From Gabonibacter massiliensis (GTDB lineage: Bacteria; Bacteroidota; Bacteroidia; Bacteroidales; Marinifilaceae), in the NCBI GenBank assembly GCA_001487125.1, contig LN913013.1:186001-250000 (forward strand): 64,000 bases of DNA, given 5' to 3'. Each line of letters begins with the position of its first letter. Position 1 is the first letter of the stretch. Positions 27,136 through 36,910 of the stretch are shown one piece after another. Both the position numbers and the translations under genes were made by a program. The notes under the pieces are model-generated. The model made no database searches. It saw nothing but the letters and a program-made list of their open reading frames with translations, and was not told the DNA's origin.

Positions 27136-27164
27136 AGGAATAAGATATTGTCTGTAAATACATT

Positions 27165-27207
27165 AAAAGATATTCAAAAGAGGTCTTTTTTGAATATCTT
27201 TTTTTTT
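27165..27207 (+). terminator. Terminator after cysteate synthase
   Basis: The arms AAAGATATTCAAAA and TTTTGAATATCTTT pair closely around a short loop and run into a T tract. Confidence 0.8.
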
Positions 27208-27208
27208 A

Positions 27209-27216
27209 TAATTTTG
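27209..27216 (+). promoter_or_regulatory. Probable -7 element of the YihY-like gene
   Basis: TAATTTTG matches the consensus and lies directly after the preceding terminator's T tract, 44 bases before the ATG. Confidence 0.45.
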
Positions 27217-27259
27217 AAAATCGTAAAACATACAGAAGGAACAAGTAGAAATATAAGAT

Positions 27260-28573
27260 ATGAATCGGGTACAAGTTGACGATTGGAGGAGAAAGGCGAG
27301 AGAGATCATGCGTAATGTTAAAAATTTATCGGATCTTGATTATCATTATGCCGTGTTGAGACGAGACCGTCAACATCGATTTATTATCGCGGAGTTGTTA
27401 CAAAAATCTTTATCCGTATTGATCGTTTCCATCAATCGTTTTTTGAAGGACGCTTGTAACGTGTCGGCATCCGCGTTGACTTTTTATTCTATCCTTTCTT
27501 TTATTCCGATTGTTGCTCTGGCTTTTGCAATAGCCAAGGGGTTCGGGGTAGGGACTTCGTTAGAAGAGTTGATCAGAGGACAGTTTTCCAATAACGAGAG
27601 TCTGGCTTCCACGATCGTAGAGTATGCCAACAGTGCTCTTGCCAATGCCAAAGGTGGGGTCGTTACGGGTTTTGGAATTGTTATTCTTCTCTGGTCCGTC
27701 ATCAAGGTGCTGAACAGTACCGAGCTGACAATGAATCGGATTTGGGGAATTCGTAAAGGGCGAAGTATACGTCGGATGTTTACGGATTACCTGTCGATTA
27801 TTTTTATTGTTCCGATACTGATTATTTTGATCAGTAGTTTGAATGTTTTTATGGGAACCGATTTGAAATCGGAATTTCCTGTTTTAGGAGATTACCTGTT
27901 GCGTTTGTTCAAGTTTTTACCTTATCTGTTGGTATGGATGTTATTTATATTTTTGTACATGTTTATGCCTGCGGCACCTGTAAAATTCAAACATGCTTTT
28001 ATTGCCGGAATGGTTGCCGGAACTGTTTACCAGATAGTGCAATGGTTTTACATTCGCTTTCAGATAGGAGTGACTTCTTATAATGCCATATACGGAAGTT
28101 TGGCTGCATTGCCCTTACTGCTGGTGTGGTTACAGTTAAGCTGGTGTGTTGTCCTGTGGGGAACGGAGTTGTGTTATATTTTGAGGAATCGGCATTTTAT
28201 GTATAAGAGCGAGTTGATCGGGGATACGGGTTGGATGGAGACGATGGAACATGCCATCCGGGTCGTAAAATACGTGGCGAAAGTATACGTGAACAACGAG
28301 GGAGGTCCCAGTTTGACAATGATAAACAAAGAGATGAAGATGAACACCGGAAAATTGAGATTGGTGCTGGAGGAGTTGATGGATCGCCATATACTTGTGG
28401 TAGCCAAAGAGGATGACGATTACTATTACTACCCCGCTTCTGATTTCCACAGGCTTTCCGTGGCGGAAATCATTCTGAACCTTTCGAGGGTAGAGGAGAG
28501 TAAAGATCAGGAGTGGAAAGAACAGTTTTCTAAAGCGATACGTGCAGAGTTCTCGGCGAATAAATTAGCATGA
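27260..28573 (+). CDS. YihY/BrkB-family membrane protein
   Basis: The 437-residue protein has about six transmembrane helices between residues 45 and 310. The YihY signatures are NVSASALTFYSILSFIPIVALAFAIAKGFG, IWGIRKGRSIRRMFTDYLS and a WLQLSWCVVLWGTELCY end. A cytoplasmic C-terminal domain (about 320-437) looks like a winged-helix module: MNTGKLRLVLEELMDRHILV. The family was once called ribonuclease BN in error; its role is unclear, with links to envelope integrity. The extra C-terminal domain makes it longer than E. coli YihY. Confidence 0.88.
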   Translation: MNRVQVDDWRRKAREIMRNVKNLSDLDYHYAVLRRDRQHRFIIAELLQKSLSVLIVSINRFLKDACNVSASALTFYSILSFIPIVALAFAIAKGFGVGTSLEELIRGQFSNNESLASTIVEYANSALANAKGGVVTGFGIVILLWSVIKVLNSTELTMNRIWGIRKGRSIRRMFTDYLSIIFIVPILIILISSLNVFMGTDLKSEFPVLGDYLLRLFKFLPYLLVWMLFIFLYMFMPAAPVKFKHAFIAGMVAGTVYQIVQWFYIRFQIGVTSYNAIYGSLAALPLLLVWLQLSWCVVLWGTELCYILRNRHFMYKSELIGDTGWMETMEHAIRVVKYVAKVYVNNEGGPSLTMINKEMKMNTGKLRLVLEELMDRHILVVAKEDDDYYYYPASDFHRLSVAEIILNLSRVEESKDQEWKEQFSKAIRAEFSANKLA

Positions 28574-28627
28574 ATTTGTGTATGTGATGAAATTTGTATA
28601 TATTGTCGGTCAAATATATATTCAGAT

Positions 28628-29005
28628 ATGAGGAAAAAAGTCGAATTAGAGTATCTTTTCTCATCATCGGTAAAGGTTTTATTCTCTCGTCTCAGTACCG
28701 CTGCTGGATTATCCGAGTGGTTTTCTGATGATGTGAAATATAAAGGTGATCTCTTTACATTTGTGTGGGATGGTGTTGAAAGACAAGCTAAGTTGGTGGA
28801 CATGAAGAAAAATGTATTTGTAAGGTTCGTGTGGGAGGATGCGGAAGAGCCTGATGAATACCTCGAGTTTTCGCTTCATGTGGAGCCTCTGACAGAAGAA
28901 GTGGCTTTGATTATCACTGATTTCGTGGATAATGAGGAAGAAGCGGATGAAGTTGAGTTATGGAATAAACAGATTGAAATGCTCCATCGCACGATTGGGG
29001 CTTGA
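28628..29005 (+). CDS. START-like (SRPBCC) domain protein
   Basis: The 125-residue protein begins VELEYLFSSSVKVLFSRLSTAAGLSEWFSDDV and shows the AHSA1/START-like fold, with FTFVWDGVERQAKLVDM and a final helix VELWNKQIEMLHRTIGA. It is cytoplasmic and has no signal peptide. Small proteins of this type recur in Bacteroidetes as START-like domain proteins and may bind a hydrophobic ligand; no function is established. It lies 54 bases after the YihY gene. Confidence 0.8.
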   Translation: MRKKVELEYLFSSSVKVLFSRLSTAAGLSEWFSDDVKYKGDLFTFVWDGVERQAKLVDMKKNVFVRFVWEDAEEPDEYLEFSLHVEPLTEEVALIITDFVDNEEEADEVELWNKQIEMLHRTIGA

Positions 29006-29057
29006 CAGGTGATAAAAGGAAAAATAGAAAAGTAGAGGGGATGGACGGTTATTTTTT

Positions 29058-29065
29058 TATCTTTG
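29058..29065 (+). promoter_or_regulatory. Probable -7 element before the LptF/LptG-fmt operon
   Basis: TATCTTTG matches TAnnTTTG and lies 36 bases before the ATG at 29102. Confidence 0.45.
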
Positions 29066-29101
29066 TGAATCCTTTAGGGGGCGTATCGGATAGAAAAATA
29101 A

Positions 29102-30580
29102 ATGAATCAAAATAAGGTGCTTAAGATGAAGAAGTTACACCTGTTCGTGTTAAAAAGTTTTATTGGTCCGTTTGTGGCCACCTTTTTCATCAGTATGTTC
29201 GTACTGATCATGCAATTTTTATGGCGGTATATCGATGATCTTGTGGGAAAAGGATTGGAGTGGAGTGTTATTGCTCACTTGTTGTTTTACGTTTCTATGA
29301 CGTTGGTACCTATGGGATTGCCGTTGGCTGTTTTGTTAGCCTCTATTATGACTTTCGGGAGTTTAGGTGAAAATTACGAGTTGACGGCCTTAAAAGCTGC
29401 AGGAATTTCTTTGTACCGGATCATGCAGCCTTTGATCGTATTGATCGTTATCTTAACCGTTGCGGCTTTTTTCTTTTCGAATAATGTGTTGCCTTACGCT
29501 AACTTGAAAGCAGGGAGTCTTCTGTATGATATAAAACGCCAGAAACCGGAATTGTCGTTGAAAGAGGGGGTATTTATAAACGATATCGAGAATTATAGTA
29601 TCAAAGTGGATAAGATAGATAAGGAGACGGGAATGATGTATAACATGATGATTTATAATCATACCGGTTTATCTAAAAATTACGAGGTGACCATTGCCGA
29701 TTCCGGACGCATGGAGGCGAGTCCCGACGGAAGATATATGGAGGTGGAGCTTTTCCATGGCAATACAAGTACAGATGAGGGGTTGAAGTCGAATAACCGG
29801 ACTACATTTCCTTTTCGGCGTGTAGACTTTGACAAACAGTATTTTTCTATTCCTTTGTCAGGGAATGAGTTTTCGAGGACAAACGAAGATAACTTCAGGG
29901 GTGGATACAATATGTTGAGTATCAAACAACTCGAGGTAGCGATAGATTCGTTGCAAACGGGGTTGAAATCCCGTAAGGAGATGGATGCCGACCGGATGTT
30001 GTCTACTAATTATGTAAGACAACGGGTAAGAAATGCCAAGCGGGACAGTGTTTTGCGCGAGGAAACGGAGGGTAAGATACAGGACTTGGATAGTTTATAT
30101 GCCTCTTTCGATGCGAAGGAACAGAAAAGGATGTTGGAGGAAGCTGTGGGGTTTGCTCGTGCCGCGAAACAATTTCATTGGAACGATTTGAGTTATCTTT
30201 CTTCCCGGGAAGAGACGATTCGGAGACATCAGATCGAATGGCATAGAAAATTCACTCTTTCATTTGCCTGTTTTATCTTTTTTTTCATAGGAGCTCCTTT
30301 GGGAGGAATAATCCGTAAAGGAGGATTAGGTATGCCGGTTGTAGTCTCTATTTTTTTGTTTATCGTCTATTATATTATTTGGATGATGGGTGAAAGGGCG
30401 GCCAGAGAAGGAGTATTGGAGCCTTGGCAAGGAATGTGGATCTCTTCCGTGGTGCTTTTGCCGTTAGGTGCGTTTCTGACTTATACGGCCATGACCGATT
30501 CTGCAGTAATGAGCACGGAAGCCTATGCGAATTTTGTAAAGAAAATCGTGGGATTTTTTAAAAAGAAGAAAAATGCATAA
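29102..30580 (+). CDS. LptF/LptG-family permease
   Basis: The 492-residue protein has three N-terminal helices (about 20-125), a periplasmic beta-jellyroll domain, a coiled-coil-like insert (about 275-370) and three C-terminal helices. This is the YjgP/YjgQ plan, with characteristic FIGPFVATFFISMFVLIMQFLW and FFIGAPLGGIIRKGGLGMPVV. LptF and LptG form the inner-membrane pair that, with LptB, extracts lipopolysaccharide for export. Which of the two this represents is unclear; an alternative ATG exists at 29129. fmt overlaps its last 8 bases. Confidence 0.88.
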   Translation: MNQNKVLKMKKLHLFVLKSFIGPFVATFFISMFVLIMQFLWRYIDDLVGKGLEWSVIAHLLFYVSMTLVPMGLPLAVLLASIMTFGSLGENYELTALKAAGISLYRIMQPLIVLIVILTVAAFFFSNNVLPYANLKAGSLLYDIKRQKPELSLKEGVFINDIENYSIKVDKIDKETGMMYNMMIYNHTGLSKNYEVTIADSGRMEASPDGRYMEVELFHGNTSTDEGLKSNNRTTFPFRRVDFDKQYFSIPLSGNEFSRTNEDNFRGGYNMLSIKQLEVAIDSLQTGLKSRKEMDADRMLSTNYVRQRVRNAKRDSVLREETEGKIQDLDSLYASFDAKEQKRMLEEAVGFARAAKQFHWNDLSYLSSREETIRRHQIEWHRKFTLSFACFIFFFIGAPLGGIIRKGGLGMPVVVSIFLFIVYYIIWMMGERAAREGVLEPWQGMWISSVVLLPLGAFLTYTAMTDSAVMSTEAYANFVKKIVGFFKKKKNA

Positions 30581-31529
30581 GTTGAGAATTGTGTATATGG
30601 GAACTCCTGATTTCGCGGTTCTTCCCTTGCAAAGATTAATGGAAGCAGGACATCAGATCGTCGGAGTCGTAACCAATCCGGATAAACCGGCGGGGCGGGG
30701 GCAAAAACTTCAGGAATCGGCTGTAAAGAAATATGCCGTGGCTCATCGTTTGCCTGTATTGCAACCGGAACGTTTCCGGGACCCCTCCTTTTTAGAGCAA
30801 CTGCGAAGTTTGCGGGCCGATTTGCAGTTTGTCGTAGCCTTTAAGATGTTGCCAGAGATCGTATGGAATATGCCTCCATTCGGAACGGTGAATTTGCATG
30901 CCTCCTTGTTGCCGGATTATCGTGGAGCTGCTCCTATCAATTGGGCTATTATGAACGGAGAACATTATAGCGGGGTATCTACTTTTTTGTTGAAACACGA
31001 GGTTGATACGGGAAATATCATTTTTCAGCAGAAAGTGAAAATCGATGAGGGGATGACGGCCGGGGAGCTACACGATCGTTTAATGGAGGTAGGGGCGGAT
31101 TTGCTTTTAAAGACCGCTGAGGCCATAGCTGAAGGTCATTATCCTTTAACGGATCAGACGACATTGTTGCAGGGACGGGAACCCATACAAGCTCCGAAGA
31201 TATTTAAGGAGGATATGAAAATAAATTGGTCCTGGAGTGTGGAGCGGATTTATAATCATATACGGGGACTCTCTCCTTTTCCTGCAGCATGGACGGAATT
31301 ACGCCATAAGGTTACGGGTGAGGTCATATCGGTAAAATTATTTAAAGCGGAACGGAAATTACTGGAACATAATTTTCCGGTAACTCTCGATACGGATGGT
31401 AAAGATTTTATCCGGATCTATGTGAAGGGGGGGTATATCGAAGTGAAAGAGTTGCAGCTTTCCGGGAAGAAACGAATGACGACCGAAGCATTCTTGAGGG
31501 GATTTCGTATGGCCGATTATCTGTTATAG
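30573..31529 (+). CDS. fmt: Methionyl-tRNA formyltransferase
   Basis: The 318-residue length is typical. It has the N-terminal Rossmann domain starting LRIVYMGTPDFAVLPLQRL, the 10-formyl-tetrahydrofolate site SLLPDYRGAAPINWAIMNGE, KVKIDEGMTAGELHDRL, and a C-terminal OB-like tRNA-binding domain. It formylates initiator Met-tRNA in the cytoplasm. Its ATG overlaps the 3' end of the LptF/LptG gene by 8 bases, suggesting coupled translation. Confidence 0.96.
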   Translation: MHKLRIVYMGTPDFAVLPLQRLMEAGHQIVGVVTNPDKPAGRGQKLQESAVKKYAVAHRLPVLQPERFRDPSFLEQLRSLRADLQFVVAFKMLPEIVWNMPPFGTVNLHASLLPDYRGAAPINWAIMNGEHYSGVSTFLLKHEVDTGNIIFQQKVKIDEGMTAGELHDRLMEVGADLLLKTAEAIAEGHYPLTDQTTLLQGREPIQAPKIFKEDMKINWSWSVERIYNHIRGLSPFPAAWTELRHKVTGEVISVKLFKAERKLLEHNFPVTLDTDGKDFIRIYVKGGYIEVKELQLSGKKRMTTEAFLRGFRMADYLL

Positions 31530-31560
31530 AGCAGGTCGATGGAACCGGTTCGGTGTGACA

Positions 31561-33933
31561 ATGAGACGAATAATGAAAAGCCGGAAGTTATTTCGAATAA
31601 CGTGGATACTTATCGTAGTGATAGGAGGAGCGTTTGTTGCCTTTTGGTGTTTGTTTTTACCGGATCCGTTGTTTACGGTTCCTTATTCCACCGTGGTCTT
31701 AGATCGGGAAGGAGAGGTGATGGGGATTACCGTTGCCGACGACGGTCAATACCGGATCCGGGGAAAGAGTAGCATTTCCGAAAAATACGTAACGGCTCTG
31801 TTGAGTTTTGAAGATAACTGTTTTTTGTCGCATCGGGGCGTCGATCCTTTTGCTATTGCTCGGGCTTTGTGGTTGAATATAAAGAACGGTTCTATCGTGA
31901 GCGGAGGGAGTACTTTAACCATGCAGGTTGTCCGTTTGGCTCGTCGTAATCCTCCTCGTACGGTTCCTGAAAAGATAATTGAGATGTTGTTGGCTGTTCG
32001 GTTAGAACAGAGTTACACGAAATGGGAAATATTGAATTTATACGCGGCACATGCACCTTTCGGAAGTAATATCGTGGGATTGGAAGCTGCGGCTTTGAAA
32101 TACTTTAATCGCAAACCAAACGAGTTAAGCTGGGCCGAGGCCTGTTTGTTAGCCGTACTGCCTAATGCTCCGGCTTTAATATTTCCCGGGAAGAATATGC
32201 CTCTTTTGAAGAAGAAAAGAGACGATTTATTACGTAGATTATACCGGAAGGGAAACCTCGATCGGGAGGATTTGGAGTTGGCGATAGCGGAACCTTTGCC
32301 TGAAAAAATATATAACACGGAGTGTATTGTTCCTCATGTATTGACAAAAGCTTATAAATACCGTAGGGGAGAAGTAAGTCGATCGACAATCGATGCGGGG
32401 TTGCAAGGTCGGGTAAACGAGATTGTTAAACGGCATATCGCTATTTTGAAACACAATCATATTTACAATGCGGCGGTGTTGGTGGGGCATATACCTTCGG
32501 GAGAGGTCAGGGCTTACGTGGGGAATAGTCCCAAGGTAAGAGAAAACGGAGGTAATCAGGTGGATATCATTACTTCCAACCGGAGTTCCGGAAGTATATT
32601 GAAGCCGGCTTTGTATGCGTTAATGCAGTATTCCGGCGATATTTTGCCAAAAACTTTATTGTCGGACATTCCTTCCCGCTTTGGAGGGTATGTACCCTCT
32701 AATTTTAACAAAGAATTTCAGGGAGTCGTGCCCGCCGATCAGGCTTTGGCCATGTCTTTGAATATACCTTTCGTGCGTTTGCTTCGAGGGTATGGGGTCG
32801 AACATTTTTATGATAACCTGAAACGAATGGGGATCACGACATTGTATCGGGAACCGGGTCATTACGGCTTAAGTCTGATTTTGGGAGGGGCCGAGTGTTC
32901 TTTGTGGGATATATGTAATTTATACGGGGGAATGGCTTCTATCTTGCATCATTATAATGCGGATGACGGTAGCTATTATACCGGCGAGTTTGCTCGATTG
33001 CATTTGTGGTCGGATAGACCTCCGGTACAGAAAGAGGGAAGGTGTGAGGTATTGAATGCTGCTTCTGTCTGGTTGACATTTCAGGCGTTACAGCACGTGG
33101 AAAGACCGGATATGGAGGTAGGTTGGAAAAATTTTGCTTCGTCGATGGCATTAGCTTGGAAAACAGGTACCAGTTTCGGTTTTCGCGATGCTTGGGCGGT
33201 AGGCGTGACGCCGGATTATGTTGTCGGGGTTTGGGTAGGGAATGCTGACGGAGAAGGTCGCGCCGGTTTGATCGGGGTACGAACTGCAGCTCCCGTTCTA
33301 TTCGAGGTTGCAGCCTTATTGCGGAGTTCAGCCCGGTTTTATAAACCGCTGGAGGAGATGATGCCTGTTGTTACGTGTCGTAAGAGCGGCTACCGGGCAT
33401 CCGATGTATGTCCGGAAGTTGATACCGTGTGGATCAACGAAAACGGGATGAAAACCGTCCTGTGTCCATACCATCGATTGATTCATTTAGATCGGACGGG
33501 GACTTTTCGGGTAGATGCCGATTGCGAACCCGTGTACCGAATGAAAACGGTCCCCTGGTTCGTGCTTTCTCCGGCTCAGGAGTGGTATTACTCCCAAACT
33601 CATGCGGATTATCTCCGGATGCCTCCCAAGCGAGGGGATTGTAAGTCGGAGGATGAAATGATGGAGATGATCTATCCGCAAAAAGGGTTAAGGGTTTTTA
33701 TTCCTAAGGATTTGGGAGGAAAATCCAAAGGGGTCGTTTTCGAGATCGCTCACCGGGAACCTTCGATGAAAGTGTATTGGCACATCGATGACGAATACGT
33801 TGGAATGACTCGTAACCAACACCAGATAGAAATTAATGTAACTCCCGGTTATCATGTCCTATATTTGGTCGATGCGGTTGGAAATACTTTGCGTCAACCT
33901 TTTTATGTCGTAAAAGGTGACGAAAATTTATGA
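31561..33933 (+). CDS. pbpC: Penicillin-binding protein 1C
   Basis: From ATG 31561 the protein is 790 residues; an in-frame GTG lies two codons upstream and ATG 31573 is also possible. After one N-terminal membrane helix (about residues 15-35) it has the glycosyltransferase domain with EDNCFLSHRGVDPFAIARALW and the GGSTLTMQV motif. The transpeptidase domain has SILK as SxxK, SLN as SxN and KTGTS. A BiPBP_C-type domain occupies about 690-790. It polymerises and cross-links peptidoglycan at the inner membrane; PBP1C is usually non-essential. It begins 31 bases after fmt. Confidence 0.93.
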   Translation: MRRIMKSRKLFRITWILIVVIGGAFVAFWCLFLPDPLFTVPYSTVVLDREGEVMGITVADDGQYRIRGKSSISEKYVTALLSFEDNCFLSHRGVDPFAIARALWLNIKNGSIVSGGSTLTMQVVRLARRNPPRTVPEKIIEMLLAVRLEQSYTKWEILNLYAAHAPFGSNIVGLEAAALKYFNRKPNELSWAEACLLAVLPNAPALIFPGKNMPLLKKKRDDLLRRLYRKGNLDREDLELAIAEPLPEKIYNTECIVPHVLTKAYKYRRGEVSRSTIDAGLQGRVNEIVKRHIAILKHNHIYNAAVLVGHIPSGEVRAYVGNSPKVRENGGNQVDIITSNRSSGSILKPALYALMQYSGDILPKTLLSDIPSRFGGYVPSNFNKEFQGVVPADQALAMSLNIPFVRLLRGYGVEHFYDNLKRMGITTLYREPGHYGLSLILGGAECSLWDICNLYGGMASILHHYNADDGSYYTGEFARLHLWSDRPPVQKEGRCEVLNAASVWLTFQALQHVERPDMEVGWKNFASSMALAWKTGTSFGFRDAWAVGVTPDYVVGVWVGNADGEGRAGLIGVRTAAPVLFEVAALLRSSARFYKPLEEMMPVVTCRKSGYRASDVCPEVDTVWINENGMKTVLCPYHRLIHLDRTGTFRVDADCEPVYRMKTVPWFVLSPAQEWYYSQTHADYLRMPPKRGDCKSEDEMMEMIYPQKGLRVFIPKDLGGKSKGVVFEIAHREPSMKVYWHIDDEYVGMTRNQHQIEINVTPGYHVLYLVDAVGNTLRQPFYVVKGDENL

Positions 33934-33941
33934 TATTGTAA

Positions 33942-33987
33942 AAAATAAAACGGGCTATGTCGAGAAAAAGAGGGCCCGTTTTATTTT
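33942..33987. terminator. Bidirectional terminator between pbpC and the SDR gene
   Basis: Arms AAAATAAAACGGGC (33942-33955) and GCCCGTTTTATTTT (33974-33987) pair perfectly and serve both convergent genes. Confidence 0.85.
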
Positions 33988-33999
33988 ACGGGGATTCTA

Positions 34000-34755
34000 T
34001 TATTTTCTGTTTACATCCCTGGAATTTGCCTGGGCGGTAGGCATAATCATAATGTCGTTTAGGCATACATGAGCGGGGCGCGTGACCGCGAATACGATTG
34101 TATCCGCTATATCCTCTCCTGTCAGAGGTGTCATCCCGTTGTATACGTTTTGGGCTGCTTTTTCGTCTCCTTTGTAACGTACAATGGAAAACTCCGTTTC
34201 TACCATTCCCGGTGCTATATTGGTTACTTTGATGTTGTGTTTTAACATGTCGGTCCGCATCGCTTTAGACAAAGCGTCTACGGCATGCTTGGTAGCACAA
34301 TATACGTTACCTCCGGGGTATACTTCTTTCCCCGCTACAGAGGCTAAATTTACAATATGTCCTTTTTGATTCTTTATCATAAGGGGTGCAATTTCACGGG
34401 TCACATAAAGCAGACCTTTGATATTCGTATCGATCATTCTTTCCCAATCCTCCATCAAACCGTCTTGAATAGGATTGGTTCCTACGGCAAGTCCGGCGTT
34501 GTTCACGAGTACATCTATATTTTTCCATGCTTCCGGTAAAGAGGAAATGGCTTGTTTTACTTCCATCTGATTCCGGACATCAAAATGGAGCGATATTACT
34601 TGAACACCTTTCTTTTGCAATTCTTCTTCCAAAGCGTGTAAACGATCGCTTCTCCGTCCGGTAATAATAAGGTCGAAACCTGTTTCTGCTAATTTTACGG
34701 CGGTTGCTTTTCCAATCCCGGAAGTGGCTCCGGTGATTAATGCTATTTTGTTCAT
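34000..34755 (-). CDS. Short-chain dehydrogenase/reductase
   Basis: The 251-residue protein is a classical SDR. It has the nucleotide-binding TGATSGIGKATA at about residues 8-19, NNAG at about 86-89, catalytic serine in NLASVAG, and YxxxK in YCATKHA. The Arg-rich TGRRSDRL after the second strand suggests NADP preference. It closely resembles the YdfG/serine-3-dehydrogenase branch, which oxidises 3-hydroxy acids, but the substrate is not certain. It is a single gene, convergent with pbpC. Confidence 0.9.
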   Translation of the reverse strand: MNKIALITGATSGIGKATAVKLAETGFDLIITGRRSDRLHALEEELQKKGVQVISLHFDVRNQMEVKQAISSLPEAWKNIDVLVNNAGLAVGTNPIQDGLMEDWERMIDTNIKGLLYVTREIAPLMIKNQKGHIVNLASVAGKEVYPGGNVYCATKHAVDALSKAMRTDMLKHNIKVTNIAPGMVETEFSIVRYKGDEKAAQNVYNGMTPLTGEDIADTIVFAVTRPAHVCLNDIMIMPTAQANSRDVNRK

Positions 34756-34880
34756 GATATATTGTATATATTTGTTTTAATTATGCGAAGGTATGATTTT
34801 TTTAAAGTTTTATGAAAGTTTCTCGTTATAAAATATCTATTTTCGTACCTTCAGTGTTTGGGTCATTTATAGGATAATGT

Positions 34881-36428
34881 ATGTATAAAGAGGTAGAATT
34901 GAGGGTAACACCGGAAGAGGCTTGCGACAAGGAAAAGATACTCTATTTGTTGGTAAGAACGTTGCATGTGGAACGTGTACGGATTAAGCATACCGAGGTG
35001 ATTAAAAAGTCTATCGATGCGCGACAGAGGCGAGTGATGATGCAGTTAAAGCTGAGGGTCTTTATCGATGAAGTGGAGCAGCGTGAACGCCAGTTTATAC
35101 CGATGTACAAGGACGTGTCGAAAGCTCGTCCCGTCGTTGTGGTGGGAGCCGGCCCCGCCGGTCTTTTTGCTGCCTTGCGGTTGATTGAAAAAGGTTTGCG
35201 TCCGATCGTGTTGGAAAGAGGAAAAAGTGTGGAGGAACGAAAGAAGGATTTGAATCAGCTTTATAGGACAGGATCGGTAAATATGGATTCTAACTATGGA
35301 TTTGGAGAAGGGGGAGCCGGTACCTTTTCGGATGGTAAATTATTCACTCGTTCCAGGAAACGGGGAAATGTAAATCGTATATTGGAGATTTTAGTATATC
35401 ATGGTGCTTCTGAGTCTATATTGATTGATGCTCATCCTCATATCGGGACGGATAAACTACCCGGTGTAATTGTTAATATTCGTAAAACCATTGAACGATA
35501 CGGCGGAGAAGTGCGTTTTAATTGTCGTGTAAAAGATATTTTGATCGAGGAGAATAAGATGAAGGGGGTTTTGATTGACGAGGGTGAGGTATTGGCAGAC
35601 CGGGTTATTTTGGCAACGGGACATTCCGCTCGGGATGTGTATCGTATGTTGCAGGCTCGTTCTGTTTTAATGCTCACCAAAGAATTTGCCGTCGGACTTC
35701 GTTTGGAACATCCTCAAGAGGTCATAGACCGGATTCAATATCATAATCCTGCCGGACGCGGTGATTTTTTACCGGCCGCAGAATATAGTTTCGTGACTAA
35801 TATCAACGGCCGGGGTGTTTACTCTTTTTGTATGTGTCCTGGCGGTGTTGTTGTTCCTGCTTGTACGGGACCCGAACAACAGGTAGTGAACGGAATGTCT
35901 TCCTCGGGCCGGAATACGGCTTGGGCGAACTCTGCTATTGTCACTTCCATTGGGGAAGAAGAGTTGAAAGAGTTGCGGTATACCGGCCTTTTTGGAGGTA
36001 TGGAGTTTCAGAGCGATTTAGAATATCGTGCTTGGGAAGAGGGAGGGGGAAAATTAGTAGCTCCCGCCCAGCGGTTGACTCATTTTATGACGAATAAGGA
36101 GAGTGTTTCGTTTCCTAAATCTTCTTATAAACCCGGATTACGGCCAACTCTATTCAGGGAATGGCTTCCTTCACCGGTATATCGACGTTTGCTTGCCGGT
36201 TTGGAACAGTTCGGGCGAAAATCCCGGGGATTTATTCATGAAGATGCCCTTCTTTTGGGTGTTGAAACCAGAACATCGGCTCCGGTCAGAATTCCCAGAT
36301 TGCCTGAACGGATGGTCCATCCGGAGATTGAAGGTCTTTATCCTTGCGGAGAGGGGGCGGGGTATGCCGGGGGGATCGTATCTGCGGCTATGGACGGGGA
36401 GGGATGTGTAGATGTATTTACTCTCTAA
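34881..36428 (+). CDS. FAD-dependent oxidoreductase (COG2509 type)
   Basis: The 515-residue protein has an N-terminal ferredoxin-fold-like region (1-75). The FAD-binding motif VVVVGAGPAGLFAALRLIEKG follows at about residue 90, then GGAGTFSDGKLFTRS, LATGHSARDVYRML and a C-terminal GEGAGYAGGIVSAAMDG. This is the pattern of uncharacterised NAD(FAD)-utilising dehydrogenases common in Bacteroidetes and Firmicutes. The reaction is unknown. It is a single gene divergent from the SDR. Confidence 0.88.
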   Translation: MYKEVELRVTPEEACDKEKILYLLVRTLHVERVRIKHTEVIKKSIDARQRRVMMQLKLRVFIDEVEQRERQFIPMYKDVSKARPVVVVGAGPAGLFAALRLIEKGLRPIVLERGKSVEERKKDLNQLYRTGSVNMDSNYGFGEGGAGTFSDGKLFTRSRKRGNVNRILEILVYHGASESILIDAHPHIGTDKLPGVIVNIRKTIERYGGEVRFNCRVKDILIEENKMKGVLIDEGEVLADRVILATGHSARDVYRMLQARSVLMLTKEFAVGLRLEHPQEVIDRIQYHNPAGRGDFLPAAEYSFVTNINGRGVYSFCMCPGGVVVPACTGPEQQVVNGMSSSGRNTAWANSAIVTSIGEEELKELRYTGLFGGMEFQSDLEYRAWEEGGGKLVAPAQRLTHFMTNKESVSFPKSSYKPGLRPTLFREWLPSPVYRRLLAGLEQFGRKSRGFIHEDALLLGVETRTSAPVRIPRLPERMVHPEIEGLYPCGEGAGYAGGIVSAAMDGEGCVDVFTL

Positions 36429-36493
36429 ATAGGGCGATTTTAGTATATATTAACAGGTTAACACTAAAAGTCTTTTGTTTTTTTATCAGAAAA

Positions 36494-36524
36494 TTTGTAT
36501 TCCTGCAGAAATTACCTACATTTG
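36494..36524 (+). promoter_or_regulatory. Canonical Bacteroidetes promoter of the HU gene
   Basis: TTTG (36494-36497) and TACATTTG (36517-36524) are 19 bases apart, the best promoter match in the window. The HU ATG lies 48 bases downstream, giving a leader of roughly 40 bases and excluding the longer upstream open frame. Confidence 0.75.
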
Positions 36525-36572
36525 TCGAAACATAAAGATTATATTATTATTCTAATCCTAAAATTTTTTGTT

Positions 36573-36842
36573 ATGAACAAAGCTCAGTTAATAGATGCGA
36601 TTGCAGTAAAAGCAGGTTTAAGTAAAGCAGATTCCAAAAAAGCTTTGGAAGCTTTTGTTGAAACAGTTGGTCAATCTTTGAAAAATGACGAAAAGGTTGC
36701 GTTAGTAGGTTTCGGTTCATTCTCTGTATCGGAGAGAAGTGCCCGGAGTGGAAGAAATCCTCAAACTGGAAAAACAATTCAGATTCCTGCAAAGAAAGTG
36801 GTAAGATTTAAAGCTGGTGCAGAATTGGCAGAAAGCTTATAA
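36573..36842 (+). CDS. HU-family DNA-binding protein
   Basis: From ATG 36573 the protein is 89 residues and begins MNKAQLIDAIAVKAGLSKAD, the standard HU start. It has the DNA-binding arm GFGSFSVSERSARSGRNPQTGK followed by VVRFKAGAELAESL. HU dimers bend and compact DNA in the nucleoid. It is a single gene with a strong promoter and its own terminator, suggesting high expression. Confidence 0.96.
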   Translation: MNKAQLIDAIAVKAGLSKADSKKALEAFVETVGQSLKNDEKVALVGFGSFSVSERSARSGRNPQTGKTIQIPAKKVVRFKAGAELAESL

Positions 36843-36860
36843 TTATTGAGAACCATAAAA

Positions 36861-36891
36861 AGAAGGGTGTTGGATTCAGCACCCTTTTTTT
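36861..36891 (+). terminator. Terminator of the HU gene
   Basis: The hairpin AAGGGTG ... CACCCTT (36863-36869 with 36880-36886) is followed by a T run, 20 bases after the HU stop. Confidence 0.8.
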
Positions 36892-36910
36892 GTTTTAGAG
36901 TGGAAAATAT